Assembly: GCA_020080175.1 (NCBI GenBank)
Contig: JAGHQL010000003.1
Span: 186,001-250,000, forward strand
Reading direction: 5' to 3'
Length of the DNA stretch: 64,000 nt
DNA from: Glutinoglossum americanum
Taxonomy: Eukaryota > Ascomycota > Geoglossomycetes > Geoglossales > Geoglossaceae
Below are positions 11,593 through 22,414 of the stretch, one piece after another (position 1 is the stretch's first letter; the number at the start of each line of letters is the position of its first letter). Made by a program: the position numbers and the translations under genes. The notes beneath the pieces were generated by a model that did no database searches, was not told the origin of the DNA, and was given only the letters and a program-made list of their open reading frames with translations.

Positions 11593-12829
11593 TCAGTCCA
11601 CAGCATGCGGATCTGGTAACCAGAATACGACCTCCTTGTCGCCGCTAGCAAAAAGGTTATGCCGAGGATTAAACGCCACCACCGCCCCGCGCGACCCCTT
11701 GAACTCTAGCTCATGCTCCGGCTTCAATACGTGATCGGGCGAGGGCTCCTTTTGCGTGTCCCACACGTATATGTTGTCCTCGTTGGTCCCGCCGACGACG
11801 TAGCGCCCATCGGGTGTGAAACATACGTCGCCTTGGCCTGGCACCCCGTCCTGTCGGCCCGGCGCTGCGCGTGAGGGCGGGGCGTTGGACTTGCGGTAGC
11901 AGAATGCTCGCATGTCGCCATTGAAGGCGTCGAGGAGAAAGTGCCCCGTGCCGTTCGTCGCGACGAGGACGCTTTTCCCGTCGTTTGAAAACTCGACCTT
12001 CGTCCAGTCCCGGCCGACGCTCTTAGGGGTGAATTTCTGCTCGAGTTCGAGCAAGTCGAAGGTGGCGAAAGGGGCCTTGTCGTAGTTGCGGAGGTCGTAG
12101 AGGAGGACCGTGGACGTGGAGGGGGAGGCAATTGCGATTACGGAGGCGGTGGGGTCGAAGGCAGCAAGATAGGGGGAGTTGAGGAGGAGTTTGCCATGGG
12201 GGTGAGCGGAGTTGAGAGACCAGAGGAGGACAGTGTTGTCGACGGAGCCAGAGAGGAATTCGTCGCTTCCGGGGGAGATAGCGAGGCAGGTTACGGGGGC
12301 GGTGTGGCCTTTGAAGTAGCGAAGAAAGAGATTGTCGTGTGTGGAGAGGTAGCGGATCGTGTCTTGGTGTTTGCGTTAGCCGCCACGATACCATATTGAG
12401 GGGAGGATAACAGCATGCCGTCAACTTTGGTACTCGCGTAGAGCACACCCTGTTGGTGATGTGTGAAGCGTGCGAGATGCGCGCCATATTTCTTGCTTGG
12501 AAGGACCTTGTTGAGCTTGCCCTCTCTGCAGTTATACAACTGTATGGTCTCATCATTGCAAGCTGCGACGAGTAGTTCGCCTGTATCATCGAAATCGAGA
12601 GATGTAACACAACTATCGGTTGTGGGTGAGCGAAACATCTGTTAGAGAACCGCGACCAGTCTTGTCAGCGCCCAGTTCTCGTTTTAGAGGGTGTTTCTGA
12701 TTCCAATTGAACCATATCTGGTGGAGTATTCCTACTCACAGTAGTTGGACGATAGGTAGCTATCACATCGCAGATCTTAGCGGTAGCGGGTCCTCCGGCC
12801 ACTCCAGCGGCCTGAGGCTGGACAGCCAT
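11593..12829 (-). CDS. SWD2: COMPASS subunit Swd2 (WDR82/CPS35 family)
   Basis: Three exons on the minus strand, 12829-12740, 12638-12419 and 12362-11593, give 359 residues. It is a seven-bladed WD40 protein with family marks: DVIATYRP, VTSLDFDDTGE, KKYGAHLARFTHH, the string DTIRYLSTHDN, and FLSGSVDNTVLLWSL. Swd2 is shared by the Set1 H3K4 methyltransferase complex and, in yeast, by the cleavage/polyadenylation factor. The second intron (12363-12418, 56 nt) must start with GC, not GT, to give the conserved VDDTIRYLS. A GT alternative would drop five conserved residues. The first intron is a normal GTGAGT type. The nuclear role is inferred from the family. Confidence 0.92.
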
Positions 12830-13239
12830 TACAGGGGATTTTTATATAGGTTTGGAAGAGTGTAGATAGGCCACTCGACTGCTATGGGGTTCAAAGTATC
12901 GTTGCTTTATACCAGGTTGTTGCTGTTGTTGTAGGGAAGAGAAGCAACAGCGGATTTAACTAGAGGCAAACCAAGCAAACAAAGTGAGACATTTCTAGAC
13001 GGGTAATGTAGCGTGGCTGGCGGGCGTCGGGACGTCCGGCGATAAACTTCGGTCGGACCCCCGACCAAAAAAGTCGGGTTTAGGGATTCAGCTGGATCGT
13101 CATGAAGATAATTAGTTCACTTGCGCCCTAAGATTCCGTTAAAGTGAGGCCGACAGCGAGGCAACACCTCTGAGGACATTGGGATATTAATTTGGAAGAT
13201 ATAAATTAATAGACTTTTCCTTCTGGAGGGCCCCGAGGA
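12830..13239. promoter_or_regulatory. Divergent promoter, SWD2 / OAC1
   Basis: A 410-bp shared upstream region. A perfect inverted repeat GGTCGG-N4-CCGACC lies at 13051-13066. It contains CGG and CCG half-sites of the kind bound by fungal Zn(II)2Cys6 regulators. That reading is inference. No TATA box is evident. Confidence 0.4.
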
Positions 13240-14489
13240 ATGTCTACTACTGTTGGGTGTGTCTTGCTTTCGTTTCCCTCTCCTTCAATGCGCAGTGACT
13301 GATGATTTGGCCATATAGGGCTTTCATTGCTGGCGGCATAGCGGCTTGCGGAGCGGTCACGGTTACCCATGGGTTTGAGACCGTGAAGATTCGGTGGGCC
13401 GCTTTGACACCCTCAACCTCGAATTTGCGTGGAGGCAAGCGGAATGCTGATAGACGCCCATAGCCTTCAGCTGCAAGGCGAGCTACAGAAGAAATCGGAA
13501 ACACAGCGGTTATATAAAGGCGTTTTACACGGCGTTAGAGTGATTTTGAAGAATGAGGGGCTTAGCGGACTGCTGCGCGGTCTTGGATCCGCTGTTAGTT
13601 TAGTCCCTCCCGACGCCTCGCCCCATGCCTCGCTGACGCGGTGTGGTGAAAACAAAGTATATATACCAAATGACCCTCAACGGCTGTCGTCTTGGCTTCT
13701 ATGAACCTATCCGTAAAGGCCTGACCACTGCCCTGTACGATGATGCCTCAAAGCAATCCCTCGGCATCAACATCTTCTCTGGCGCTACGTCTGGAATTCT
13801 GGGTGCTGCAGCTGGTTCTCCCTTCTTCCTTGTGAAGACGCGTCTGCAGTCGTACTCCCCCTCTCTTCCCGTGGGCACGCAGCATCCGTATCGGAATGCA
13901 TTCGACGGATTGCGGCAGATTCAGCAAACGGAAGGAGTCAAGGGCTTATATCGTGGAGTTGGAGCAGCTATGGTTCGAACAGGCTTCGGTAGCTCCGTCC
14001 AGCTCCCAACGTACTTCTTTGCCAAAAGGCGACTAGTCAAGCATTTCGGCATGGAGGAAGGCCCAGCATTGCATCTAATGAGCAGTTCAGCAAGCGGCTT
14101 TGTTGTTTGCTGTGTGATGCATCCCCCAGGTAGGTGCATATGCGATTAGCGTCAACTAAGATGTGACTGACAATACCTAGACACCATCATGTCCCGGATG
14201 TACAACCAGACTGGCAATCTTTATAGCGGCGTTTTCGATTGCCTATACAAAACCGTCAAGACTGAGGGGATTTTGGCAATCTACAAGGGCTATTTTGCGC
14301 ATTTGGCCAGGATATTACCACACACCGTATGTACTAGTGGAACGACAAAGAGGAGATACACGCGATATACTGACCTTGGTCCCCTAGATTTTGACACTCT
14401 CCTTGGCGGAGCAGACGAACAAGCTGATGCGGAAGGTTGAGAACCGGATATTACCTGGGTCAGTAGAGGAAGAGGGGGAGAGGATATGA
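13240..14489 (+). CDS. OAC1: Mitochondrial oxaloacetate-type carrier (Oac1/SLC25A34-35 family)
   Basis: Six exons: 13240-13256, 13319-13393, 13464-13593, 13658-14129, 14181-14326 and 14388-14489. All phases agree and the product is 313 residues. The protein has three mitochondrial carrier repeats. The signatures are degenerate: GFETVKIRLQ in repeat 1, SPFFLVKTRLQ in repeat 2 and HPPDTIMSRM in repeat 3. The middle repeat has Phe where most carriers have Asp/Glu. The block YQMTLNGCRLGFYEPIRK is typical of Oac1. The yeast homologue moves oxaloacetate, sulfate and related anions over the inner membrane; the exact substrate here is inferred. The first exon codes for only five and two-thirds codons. 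Confidence 0.88.
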
Positions 14490-15144
14490 TGTTTGACTAT
14501 CACGGTTGGCGGCATCACTCCTTTCAAACGCCTATAGCCTGTATAACTACAACTTTCCGGTATGGGATACTAACAGGGGGGAAGTTACATGCCTGAGATA
14601 TGCGAGAAGGCTTCATGCCCGACATAGAGATTAGATATTTCCTATTTTCTAATACAATCTGTCCAGCAGTCCGCGAATAACGCGCACCGAAAAGCCCATA
14701 GAGAACTTCCTAATTTTACATGCTCGATACCTCATCCGAGCAATTGAACCACCAAACACGTACTAGATGAGATCACGGAGCGAAAAGCCACAGGTGTTAC
14801 TAACTAATCGGAACATGAGAGCCATCTATCAAGCGCTGCGATGACGGGCATGAGTCAGGCAATGAATGACTCGCATATTGAGGTTTTTCCCGACCAGCCG
14901 AAAAACGGATGGCTGGTCGAGTCGCGCCGCGTGTGCACGTGCCCACAACATAGAGAATTAGGGCTTGGCGCGACTAACACGCGCCATCGATGACTTTAAA
15001 AAACCTGGTCTCGACTGCCACACCTGCACTTCTTCTCAATACCAACGCCAACAACGCCTAGCATTTTCTCATAAACGCGTCTTCCTCCTTACCTATTACC
15101 ATATCCGATCTCTTTCCTGGCTATCGCCAACTAGTTCGATTGCA
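14490..15144. promoter_or_regulatory. OAC1 3' end and RNR2 promoter
   Basis: No gene is seen in these 655 bases. A 9-bp perfect inverted repeat CGACCAGCC/GGCTGGTCG lies at 14891-14919, with CCG-N5-CGG inside it. An MluI cell-cycle box ACGCGT lies at 15075-15080, 65 bases before the RNR2 start. Confidence 0.5.
15075..15080 (+). promoter_or_regulatory. MCB (ACGCGT) upstream of RNR2
   Basis: A perfect MluI box 65 bases before the start codon. MBF-type factors bind this motif at S-phase genes in yeasts, including ribonucleotide reductase genes. Use in this organism is inferred. Confidence 0.55.
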
Positions 15145-16635
15145 ATGTCTTCAGCCATGTCCACTCAGATTACTCCCTCGAAACAGGCATGTACACCGCG
15201 TTCACGTTCTCTGTGCTGCGTGTCGAAGCTAACCAGCTTTAAATGTAGGCTGCGTCCGGGATTGAGAGTCTCAAGATGGTCGAAAGCCCGGTCAAGAAGC
15301 TGAGCTTCGATATTGTTGGCAAAGAGAATGTAATGCATGGCCATGATGTTGAGGCTACAAAGCCCGTCGTCGAGAAGCCAAAGGCGGAGGAGAAACCTGC
15401 TGTGGCTCCTACCATTAAGCCTGAAGAAGCGGACGAGCCATTGCTCCAAGAGAACCCTCACCGCTTTGTGCTCTTCCCAATTAAGTATCACGAGGTACGT
15501 GTGTTTGCATCTTAACGCGTCACGCGTAAAGTGGTTTCGTGGAGCCTTGATTAATTCTGTTGCTCCTCAATTAGATATGGCAGATGTACAAGAAAGCCGA
15601 GGCTTCCTTCTGGACGGCCGAAGAGATCGACCTCTCCAAGGACCTCCACGACTGGAATGATCGCCTTAATGACGATGAGCGCTACTTTATCTCCCACGTC
15701 CTCGCTTTCTTCGCGGCATCCGACGGCATCGTGAATGAGAATCTCGTCGAGAGGTTCAGTGGGGAAGTTCAGATTCCCGAAGCTCGCTGCTTCTACGGAT
15801 TCCAAATCATGATGGAGAATATCCATTCCGAGACCTACTCTCTCCTTATCGACACTTACATCAAGGACCAGAAGCAGAGGACATATCTCTTTGATGCCAT
15901 TGACACCAGTAGGTCTATCACCGGAAAATATATGATTGTATTTTTGCGAATCTGACGTATTATACAGTCCCTTGCATTCGTAAGAAGGCCGACTGGGCGA
16001 TCCGTTGGATCCAAGATAAGAGCTCAACTTTCGCTCAGCGTCTCGTGGCCTTCGCTGCTGTTGAGGGTATTTTCTTCAGTGGCTCTTTTGCATCAGTCTT
16101 CTGGCTCAAGGTATGCACACTCCTTTCATGTCTTTGAAGACTTGTGGCTAATTGGCAATAGAAACGCGGTCTGATGCCTGGTCTCACGTTTTCCAACGAG
16201 CTAATCTCCAGAGATGAAGGATTACATACCGATTTCGCTTGCCTCTTGTTCTCGCATCTCAACCACCGACCAAGCAAACAAGCCGTTCAAGACGTCATTA
16301 CTGAAGCCGTTACGATCGAACAAGAGTTTTTGACGGAAGCTCTTCCATGCGCTCTCCTTGGGATGAACGCGACTCTGATGAAGCAATATATCGAATTTGT
16401 TGCTGACCGTCTCCTCGTCGCGCTTGGAAACCCCAAGTACTACAACTCCACCAATCCCTTCGATTTCATGGAATCGATCTCCCTAACTGGTAAGACGAAC
16501 TTCTTCGAAAAGCGTGTCGGCGATTACCAGAAGGCTGGTGTTATGGCCAGCACAAAGAAGCAGCCCGAGACACTCGGGGAAGAAAAGGTTGAGAATGAGA
16601 ACGGAGGAGATTTCGCGTTTGACGAGGACTTTTAG
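15145..16635 (+). CDS. RNR2: Ribonucleotide reductase small subunit (class Ia R2)
   Basis: Five exons: 15145-15186, 15249-15494, 15575-15908, 15968-16110 and 16162-16635, giving 412 residues. The di-iron and radical residues are present at D146, E177, H180 and Y184, one higher than yeast Rnr2 numbering, with the later ligands in AAVEGIFF and [10 protein letters not shown]. The C-terminus ends FAFDEDF, the family tail that docks on the large subunit. The first intron (15187-15248) begins GCATGT and is therefore a GC-AG intron; the join [10 protein letters not shown] is family-typical. The protein makes deoxyribonucleotides in the cytosol. MCB motifs upstream and in intron 2 suggest S-phase control. 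Confidence 0.96.
15515..15527 (+). promoter_or_regulatory. Paired MCB motifs inside RNR2 intron 2
   Basis: Two perfect ACGCGT boxes (15515-15520 and 15522-15527) separated by one base, near the 5' end of the intron. They could form an intronic MBF site. Function is inference. Confidence 0.45.
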
Positions 16636-17570
16636 ATGTCATTGCCTCGAGGCACCAACATTTCCCACTGTGTATCATATTCGGCACACATTACCCTGTT
16701 GTATCGCGATAACCCCATATCTGTCATAGCGTTCCACTTAGTTAGATGTGGGAGTGCACAGTTGCATCCATCCCGATACCATCCCTTTTCTTTTTTCCTT
16801 TGGCCGTCAGAGGCGTTGGGTATGGCTGGCTGTCTCCAATTGGTTTTTATTTTTATAAGACATGGAATTATGAAGGGTTAAACAGGTAGTAAATAAGTAA
16901 ATCAATGGGAGTCTATGTTCGATGAGTGTTGAGGAAAGATGCTGAGGGTGTAGCTAGATGTTGAAGGCTCCAAATGGTACGGGCGCTATGCAATATCTGA
17001 TGCGCATTCGATTTTTCTTTGTGCTATTTAGCGCAAAAAACTATATTCGAAGATAACGCGCGCGTTGTTTTAAGCACTCTGGGTGGGTCTAGCCAGTGAG
17101 ACCCTTAGTTAGACTCGTAGTTTCTAATTATCACTAGGCAAACAAGTAGATAAACCAATATCTAATTAGGACATAGGAGGGACATAGGTGGGCTAATTAG
17201 GTCTACCGGACCATTTTAGCTCGAGTCCGAGTATCACTATCCTTTGTTTTTTTAACTCCCCTAATCTTCGTCCCTTCGAGAAACTGTCTCAGTATCTGAA
17301 TCTCTTCGTAACTGGAGTAGTGGTATCTTTCTCTACTCGCTGAGGGAACTACCGCTAATCTCATCCTCGTGCACACGCGCAAAACATAGCTATCCCCGCT
17401 CCACCAGGGGATATTTTGATTCTAAGTAGGCCTTTTTTATTCTCTTGAAGGTATGTAGCGCCCTTTTGAACTCCGGGGGAAACTCCCCACCACCTATGCG
17501 TTGTGTGCATATAAAACCCTATCTCAAAGGAGGGAGAAAACATATGACGAAAAAGCTACGGGCTTCTTTT
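16636..17570. other. Convergent intergenic region after RNR2
   Basis: 935 bases, AT-richer than its surroundings, between the RNR2 and SRP9 stop codons. I see no gene, tRNA or clear transposon ends. The stretch 17080-17220 has several GGTCTA/TAGAC-like words but no inverted repeat that I could align. Confidence 0.4.
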
Positions 17571-18192
17571 TCATTTGCCCCTCTTGCCTTTCTTTTTCTT
17601 GCCTCCGCCACCTCCGCCGCCACCCATCGTCTCTTTTGCCGTTGGTGTTGGTTTACCGCTAGCTTCCGGTACTGGGGCATTTGTCGTTGTGGCTTCTTCC
17701 TTCGCTGCTGTTGTTGCTGCGGGGGCGTCACCCATTACCGTGTCTGTTTTAAAGCAGTTAGGGCGTTGTTCTATTTGCCAACGTTTGAATTACAGAAAAT
17801 CGGCTACTAACCCTCACTAACTGGTAGCGCTGCCATAATTCTTCCTGCCCTCCCCAAACTCGCCACCAACCTCCCCACCTCCGCCGCTCTGTCCGTCTGG
17901 TATTTGAGACACGTGCCTGAGACTGGGTCATACGTTTTCAGGATTAATGTTGCTGGCTTCGGGGCCTTTGGAGGCGCTGTGGTTGAGTCGGTTGTAGTGG
18001 TGTCTGGGGAGGAGGAGGGCTTCTTTTTTTTTTTAGGATGCGAGTACCGGGTTGTGATTTTTGTCTGGTGGGGGGGTTGGGTGAGTATGGCGGTTTTAAA
18101 CGGGGTGGCAAAGTGCTTACAGTTGAGGGACGCGCTTGTATGAGGAGCGAGGACTGGGTGAGCCAGGCTGCAGCTGTTGGGAGGTATGGCAT
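17571..18192 (-). CDS. SRP9: Signal recognition particle subunit SRP9/SRP21-like
   Basis: Three exons on the minus strand, 18192-18121, 18064-17812 and 17743-17571, give 165 residues. The N-terminus MPYLPTAAAWLTQSS and the core LILKTYDPVSGTCLKYQTD, followed by AAEVGRLVASLGRAGRIM, match fungal SRP9. Each junction is confirmed by family strings (ARPSTTKITTRYS and LPVSEDTVMGDAP). A Ser/Thr/Lys insert (HPKKKKKPSSSP) sits between the two halves. The tail is Gly-rich then basic, ending KKKKGKRGK. SRP9 binds the Alu domain of SRP RNA and slows elongation of secretory proteins. It diverges from the DUF1308 gene with 203 bases between start codons. Confidence 0.88.
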
Positions 18193-18395
18193 TATTTATT
18201 GATGGTGTTGCAATTTGGCCGTTGACATTGACACATCTAAACTCATGCGTGGGGTTTCTCTTGGTGGGAGGCTCTGTGCGGCTCTTCGGGATTGCTGCCG
18301 AAGCCCTAGAGCACGTGGACAGTGACACATTTTGAAAGGACTGCGAAAGACGCCGCCAAAAACAACAGTGTTCCTCCCGTTCACCAGCACACGGA

Positions 18396-19953
18396 ATGGA
18401 TGAGGATGAGTCTAATATCCCGGGCCCTCCTACGGTGGGTGCGGAAGAACTGGTGCTTCGGAGCCAGAATTTGCTGGGCGAATTGGAGGAATTTGAGGAG
18501 TTCCTTGCGGGCAAAAATAGGCGTGAGAGTGAGTTGGGGAATGTGGAATTGAGGCAATTTAGAAACAGTATAACTGCGGAGAGCAAGTCTCTCCGGAAGG
18601 TTTGTTGTTCCGGGTCTTGGGTAAACCTCTCCGTGGATCTGGTATAATTGACGGTTACTGGGTCATCAGCTCACCACTGCGGATCCCACATCGGAGAAGA
18701 CGGTACACACCCTCCGTTCCTCCAACCTTCCTTTCTACGAAGCAGTCTGGGCAGCCGCAAAAAGCTCGACGGGGCTTGTGGCATTTAACAAACGCTTTTA
18801 CTGGGAAGAAGCCTCCAGCGGGAGTAGAGCAGTTAATAAAAAGGTCAGTAGTGGGAACACCGCGAAAACCAAACAGAAAAATGTGCTCGTGGATATAGTG
18901 ACGCAGGGTGGCCTGGAATGGGTGAAAGTGTCCACGATCACGGAAGCGCGGCTACTCTTTGACATGGCCAAGGCGGGGTGGGAGCAGCTCTCCGACTCCG
19001 AAGACGGTGAGGATGAAGAGGACGGCGATGGCGCTGCGCCTTCTGCCACAGGAAGCGGGGACGAGCTCTCTCTCGTGAAGCTGGCCGAGGAATTATCCCG
19101 CGCCGCACGGGCAACGCGGATACGTTATAAGCATCCACAAGTGCGTTTCGTGTTACCAAAGATCGGACTTGGCACCACCCCTGAGATAGACACCCTGATA
19201 GCCAATATCAAAGCGACAGGCGCACAGGTGGAGTGTGGGTCTTCGCTCTCCGCCGACGGCACGCATGTCCCAGCGCTGAAGGAGGTTGCCTGCAACCTCC
19301 TCGTGGACCCCTTCGCTGGCTTCTCCCCCACCCTAAACATCGACTGCACGATCCTCCTCGCGCTTGTCTCCGACCTCTCCCACGGAGCGGTAGCACTCCA
19401 GCCACGCTTCCACCGCGCGATCGTCAGGCAGATCGAGCTCGAGAAGCAGGAGAAACTCTTGCCAGACCTGCTGTTCCCGGCCATGGGCGTAAGAGAGCTG
19501 GTGTGCACCCGCGAGGCTCACAGGCGCATGCGGGAAATTGTAGAGCTGATCGGCACGACTACTGAGAGGAGGAGGACGGTGCTGCTGATGGGTGATGACC
19601 CTAGTAAGCCGAGAGAGGTCCTCGTGGATGAGTTCCGGGAGCTTTCGGACTATGAAGTCCCTAGGGATTGGAATCTTCCTATTAGGGTCGTGGAGAGCGA
19701 TATTGATGCAGGAAAGCCGCTACCAGCGACAGCGAAAATTATCGCCGAAAAACTTTCGGAGATTAATCGATCGGTCTTCCTATTTGGTTGGGCGAGCGGG
19801 CTGACAACTATATCCTCCAACCGAACTGTGGCAAAGCTCATTGAGAATCTAGTAGAAGGGCACCGCAAGGGTGACGACGAGACGGGTCCGAGCATATGGC
19901 TGTGCCCAACAGCACGGAGTTTAGTGGGCAAAGAGAAAAATAGAAAATCTTGA
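18396..19953 (+). CDS. DUF1308 family protein (C7orf25-like)
   Basis: Two exons, 18396-18599 and 18670-19953, give 495 residues. The N-terminal half begins with an acidic helix-rich part (ELVLRSQNLLGELEEFEEF). It continues through LRSSNLPFYEAVWAAAKSS to KNVLVDIVTQGGLEWVKVS, a conserved block of this family. An acidic linker follows. The C-terminal DUF1308 part contains LNIDCTILLALVSDLSHG and ends near GPSIWLCPTARSLVG. The family has a PIN-like fold by published annotation, as I recall it, but no established fungal role. A nuclease function should not be assumed. Start and phase agree at the single intron. Confidence 0.8.
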
Positions 19954-20139
19954 GGCTTAGATAAAAACTTTATGAGACTTTTCTCTCATTCCCCTGGCCA
20001 ACCATTGATAGCACTTTACTTATACACGCAAAATTTAATACCCGAATAAACGCCCTCTGTTAATGCGACAGGAACAAGAAACACAATATAGGAAATGAGA
20101 TTCGAAACAAGCATATCTCGAGAGAGAAAGGTAGCATCG

Positions 20140-22116
20140 CTAAGTATCCTTCCCGGTCAGATGTGAACGCTCCGTTGAGTTGCGGGGAGATTCGTCATCA
20201 TCAGACCACTTATCAGCATCCTCCCCAACAGCAAATATGGGCTCTCCGTCGAGGGATTCCCGGTGATCTCGAGTCGCAGGTTGTTTAGGAGCCGGCCCGG
20301 TATTCCCTTCAGAAGCCTTTGGGGTTCGATCACCGTCTCTGTGAGGGGAGTTAGCTTCTTCGTCATCGAGCGAGCCACCAAAGGAGGCGATTTCGAAGCC
20401 CTCATCGTCTTGTGCAATCTGTAGTTGGAGTGTCAGCATATGGACCCCATACAAAGCAAATAGTAGAAGGAACTTGCCTCGTCACTCATGGCGAACCGGC
20501 GGTTGTTGGCCGTTGGGCGCCATAGATAGGCTATGTAGGTAATATCTACCAGATAGACAAGATTTAACCAGCCGTCAAGGATGAACCATCTCGTTTTCCA
20601 GTGATTAGGGACGAAATCTGGATCGGCACGGCCAGCAAAAGTAAAGGAGTTGAGGAAGAAGAATCCAAATATGACGAGGATACTAGCTAGAATGCACCAC
20701 CAGAGCTTCTTGTACATCATAGCTTTGACGCTCTGCTTTCGATCCAGGAGATCCTTCATTGTCATATTGAGGGCGTTGAGAGTCCAGACATAAAAGGCGG
20801 TCAGCGTGCCGGCAAGTGGCAGGACAACTAAAAGCACAAGCGGCCCTACACTTGCGTCAGTATACTTGCAGAGGCCCAAATATGTTGGCGTCAACCTTAC
20901 CGGCGCTATCAGGGGTAACCGTCAGACTCGCCACTGCGTATATCACTCCAAAGATGAAGTGTGCGGCAGCCAGGCCGCGAACTATGAGCATGGTTTTTCC
21001 TAAACTTGGCTTTACAACACCGTAACCCATGCACACAATAAGAAGCAGGAAGAATGAGAACGAGTTTCTCCCAGCATTCAAAACGGCAACAACGATCATG
21101 AGGACTTTGGCGAGTGCATTTGATCCATGGCGGTTTTGGTAGTCTAACCGTATTAGGAAACGCTAAGTTTTTCAGGGGGTGGTTTACTGACCGTAGAATC
21201 CCCAGGTCATCAACATCTCAACGATGAGGAAGACAATAATCGCTGTAATGTAATTTTGCACGGGTACTAGGAATGTTAGCATCTCTTGTATCTCGCACAA
21301 GTATGTCACATACATATGTCCTGCCGATGTTGGACGTAGAGAAAAGCCCAAAACCTACAGCAAAGCGTTAGCGGTGGCTATGTTATCGTGGCAGCGTTTG
21401 CTACACGTACGCTCCAATAACGGCGTAGGTGATGGTTAAACCACCATAAAAGGGGAGTTTCGGGATTTGGGCAGCCGGAAGCTCCCCATAGGAGTTCCTA
21501 AACACTACCACGGCGCGATACGAGTCTGCGCTGTATCCATATGTACCAACACAATAGTAGCCAGTCCGCTTGATTGCATACTCGATGGGTTTGGGATCAT
21601 CCTTCAAATGTATTGCTTGCGTGATGATGAGGCCTTGAGATTGGCGCTGTGCGTCCTCACTCAAGATGAATTTTCCGACGTCGGTATTATTGCAGTATTT
21701 GGCCTGGACCATCTCTTCATCACAGATATATTCCTTCTGCAATTCGAGAAGAGTTAACTGATCTGCTACTAGAATTATGGCTGGGGAACTGACATCGACA
21801 GAGTCCGGAGTACGTGACCGCCCAATAAACTTTTCATCATGCCATTCGAAGATCACGAAACTGACGATTGGATCTGGATTGCTTCCCGCTGTTGCTTTCT
21901 CAAATTTCGTGAGAATAAACGGATCTACGGATCCGCCCCAAGTTTTCCGACTGTACATCCCTGAACATCTTTGTCTATTTTGATCTTTTTCATCCTATGA
22001 ATCAATATTAGCAAACTGAACCCATAGAGTACTTCCGGTAAACGTACAAGCTGGACCTCGCTGGCTGTAACTACTGCGACAGCCAGCGTCAATAGAAAGA
22101 GCGTATGAAGCCACAT
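20140..22116 (-). CDS. PTM1: Ptm1-like lung seven-transmembrane (GPR107/108) family protein
   Basis: Seven exons on the minus strand: 22116-22048, 21994-21411, 21354-21314, 21266-21192, 21143-20901, 20845-20478 and 20418-20140. Product 552 residues. A signal peptide (MWLHTLFLLTLAVAVVTA) leads a lumenal domain with RQRCSGMYSRKTWGG, then seven membrane helices of the LU7TM type (for example LMTWGFYDYQNRHG and VKPSLGKTMLIVRGLA). The tail is cytosolic and acidic (IAQDDEGFEIASFGG). The last intron (20419-20477) starts GCAAGT after GAG, a near-ideal GC-AG donor. Relatives sit in Golgi/endosomal membranes and act in trafficking. The true start is the ATG at 22116, since the longer frame upstream only has TTG. 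Confidence 0.9.
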
Positions 22117-22414
22117 ATTCAACTTTCCTCCAATCAAAGATGCGTTTCCAGGGAGTAGCGAGATAGCTAGAGGTGCCCGAGGAAAATAATCTGAACGGCC
22201 TTGAAACTATGATTCAGGGAAAACCCAGAATCTCCCAAAGCTGGTTTGCTATAGTTGAGTGGAAAGTCGCGGTGGTGCACCACGCTTGGCTGCGCCTTAG
22301 GAGGTTTGGGTGCATGGATGTTGCTTGGCATCACAAGCCGCAACAGAGCCGCACCCAATCTACTTTGTAAACACCATTATTAGATTAGAAGACCAAGGGA
22401 TTTTCGTCGCAGCC

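Noticed and set aside
17080-17220. Possible old inverted-repeat transposon between RNR2 and SRP9
   Set aside because: Similar words recur, but no terminal inverted repeat or target duplication could be aligned.
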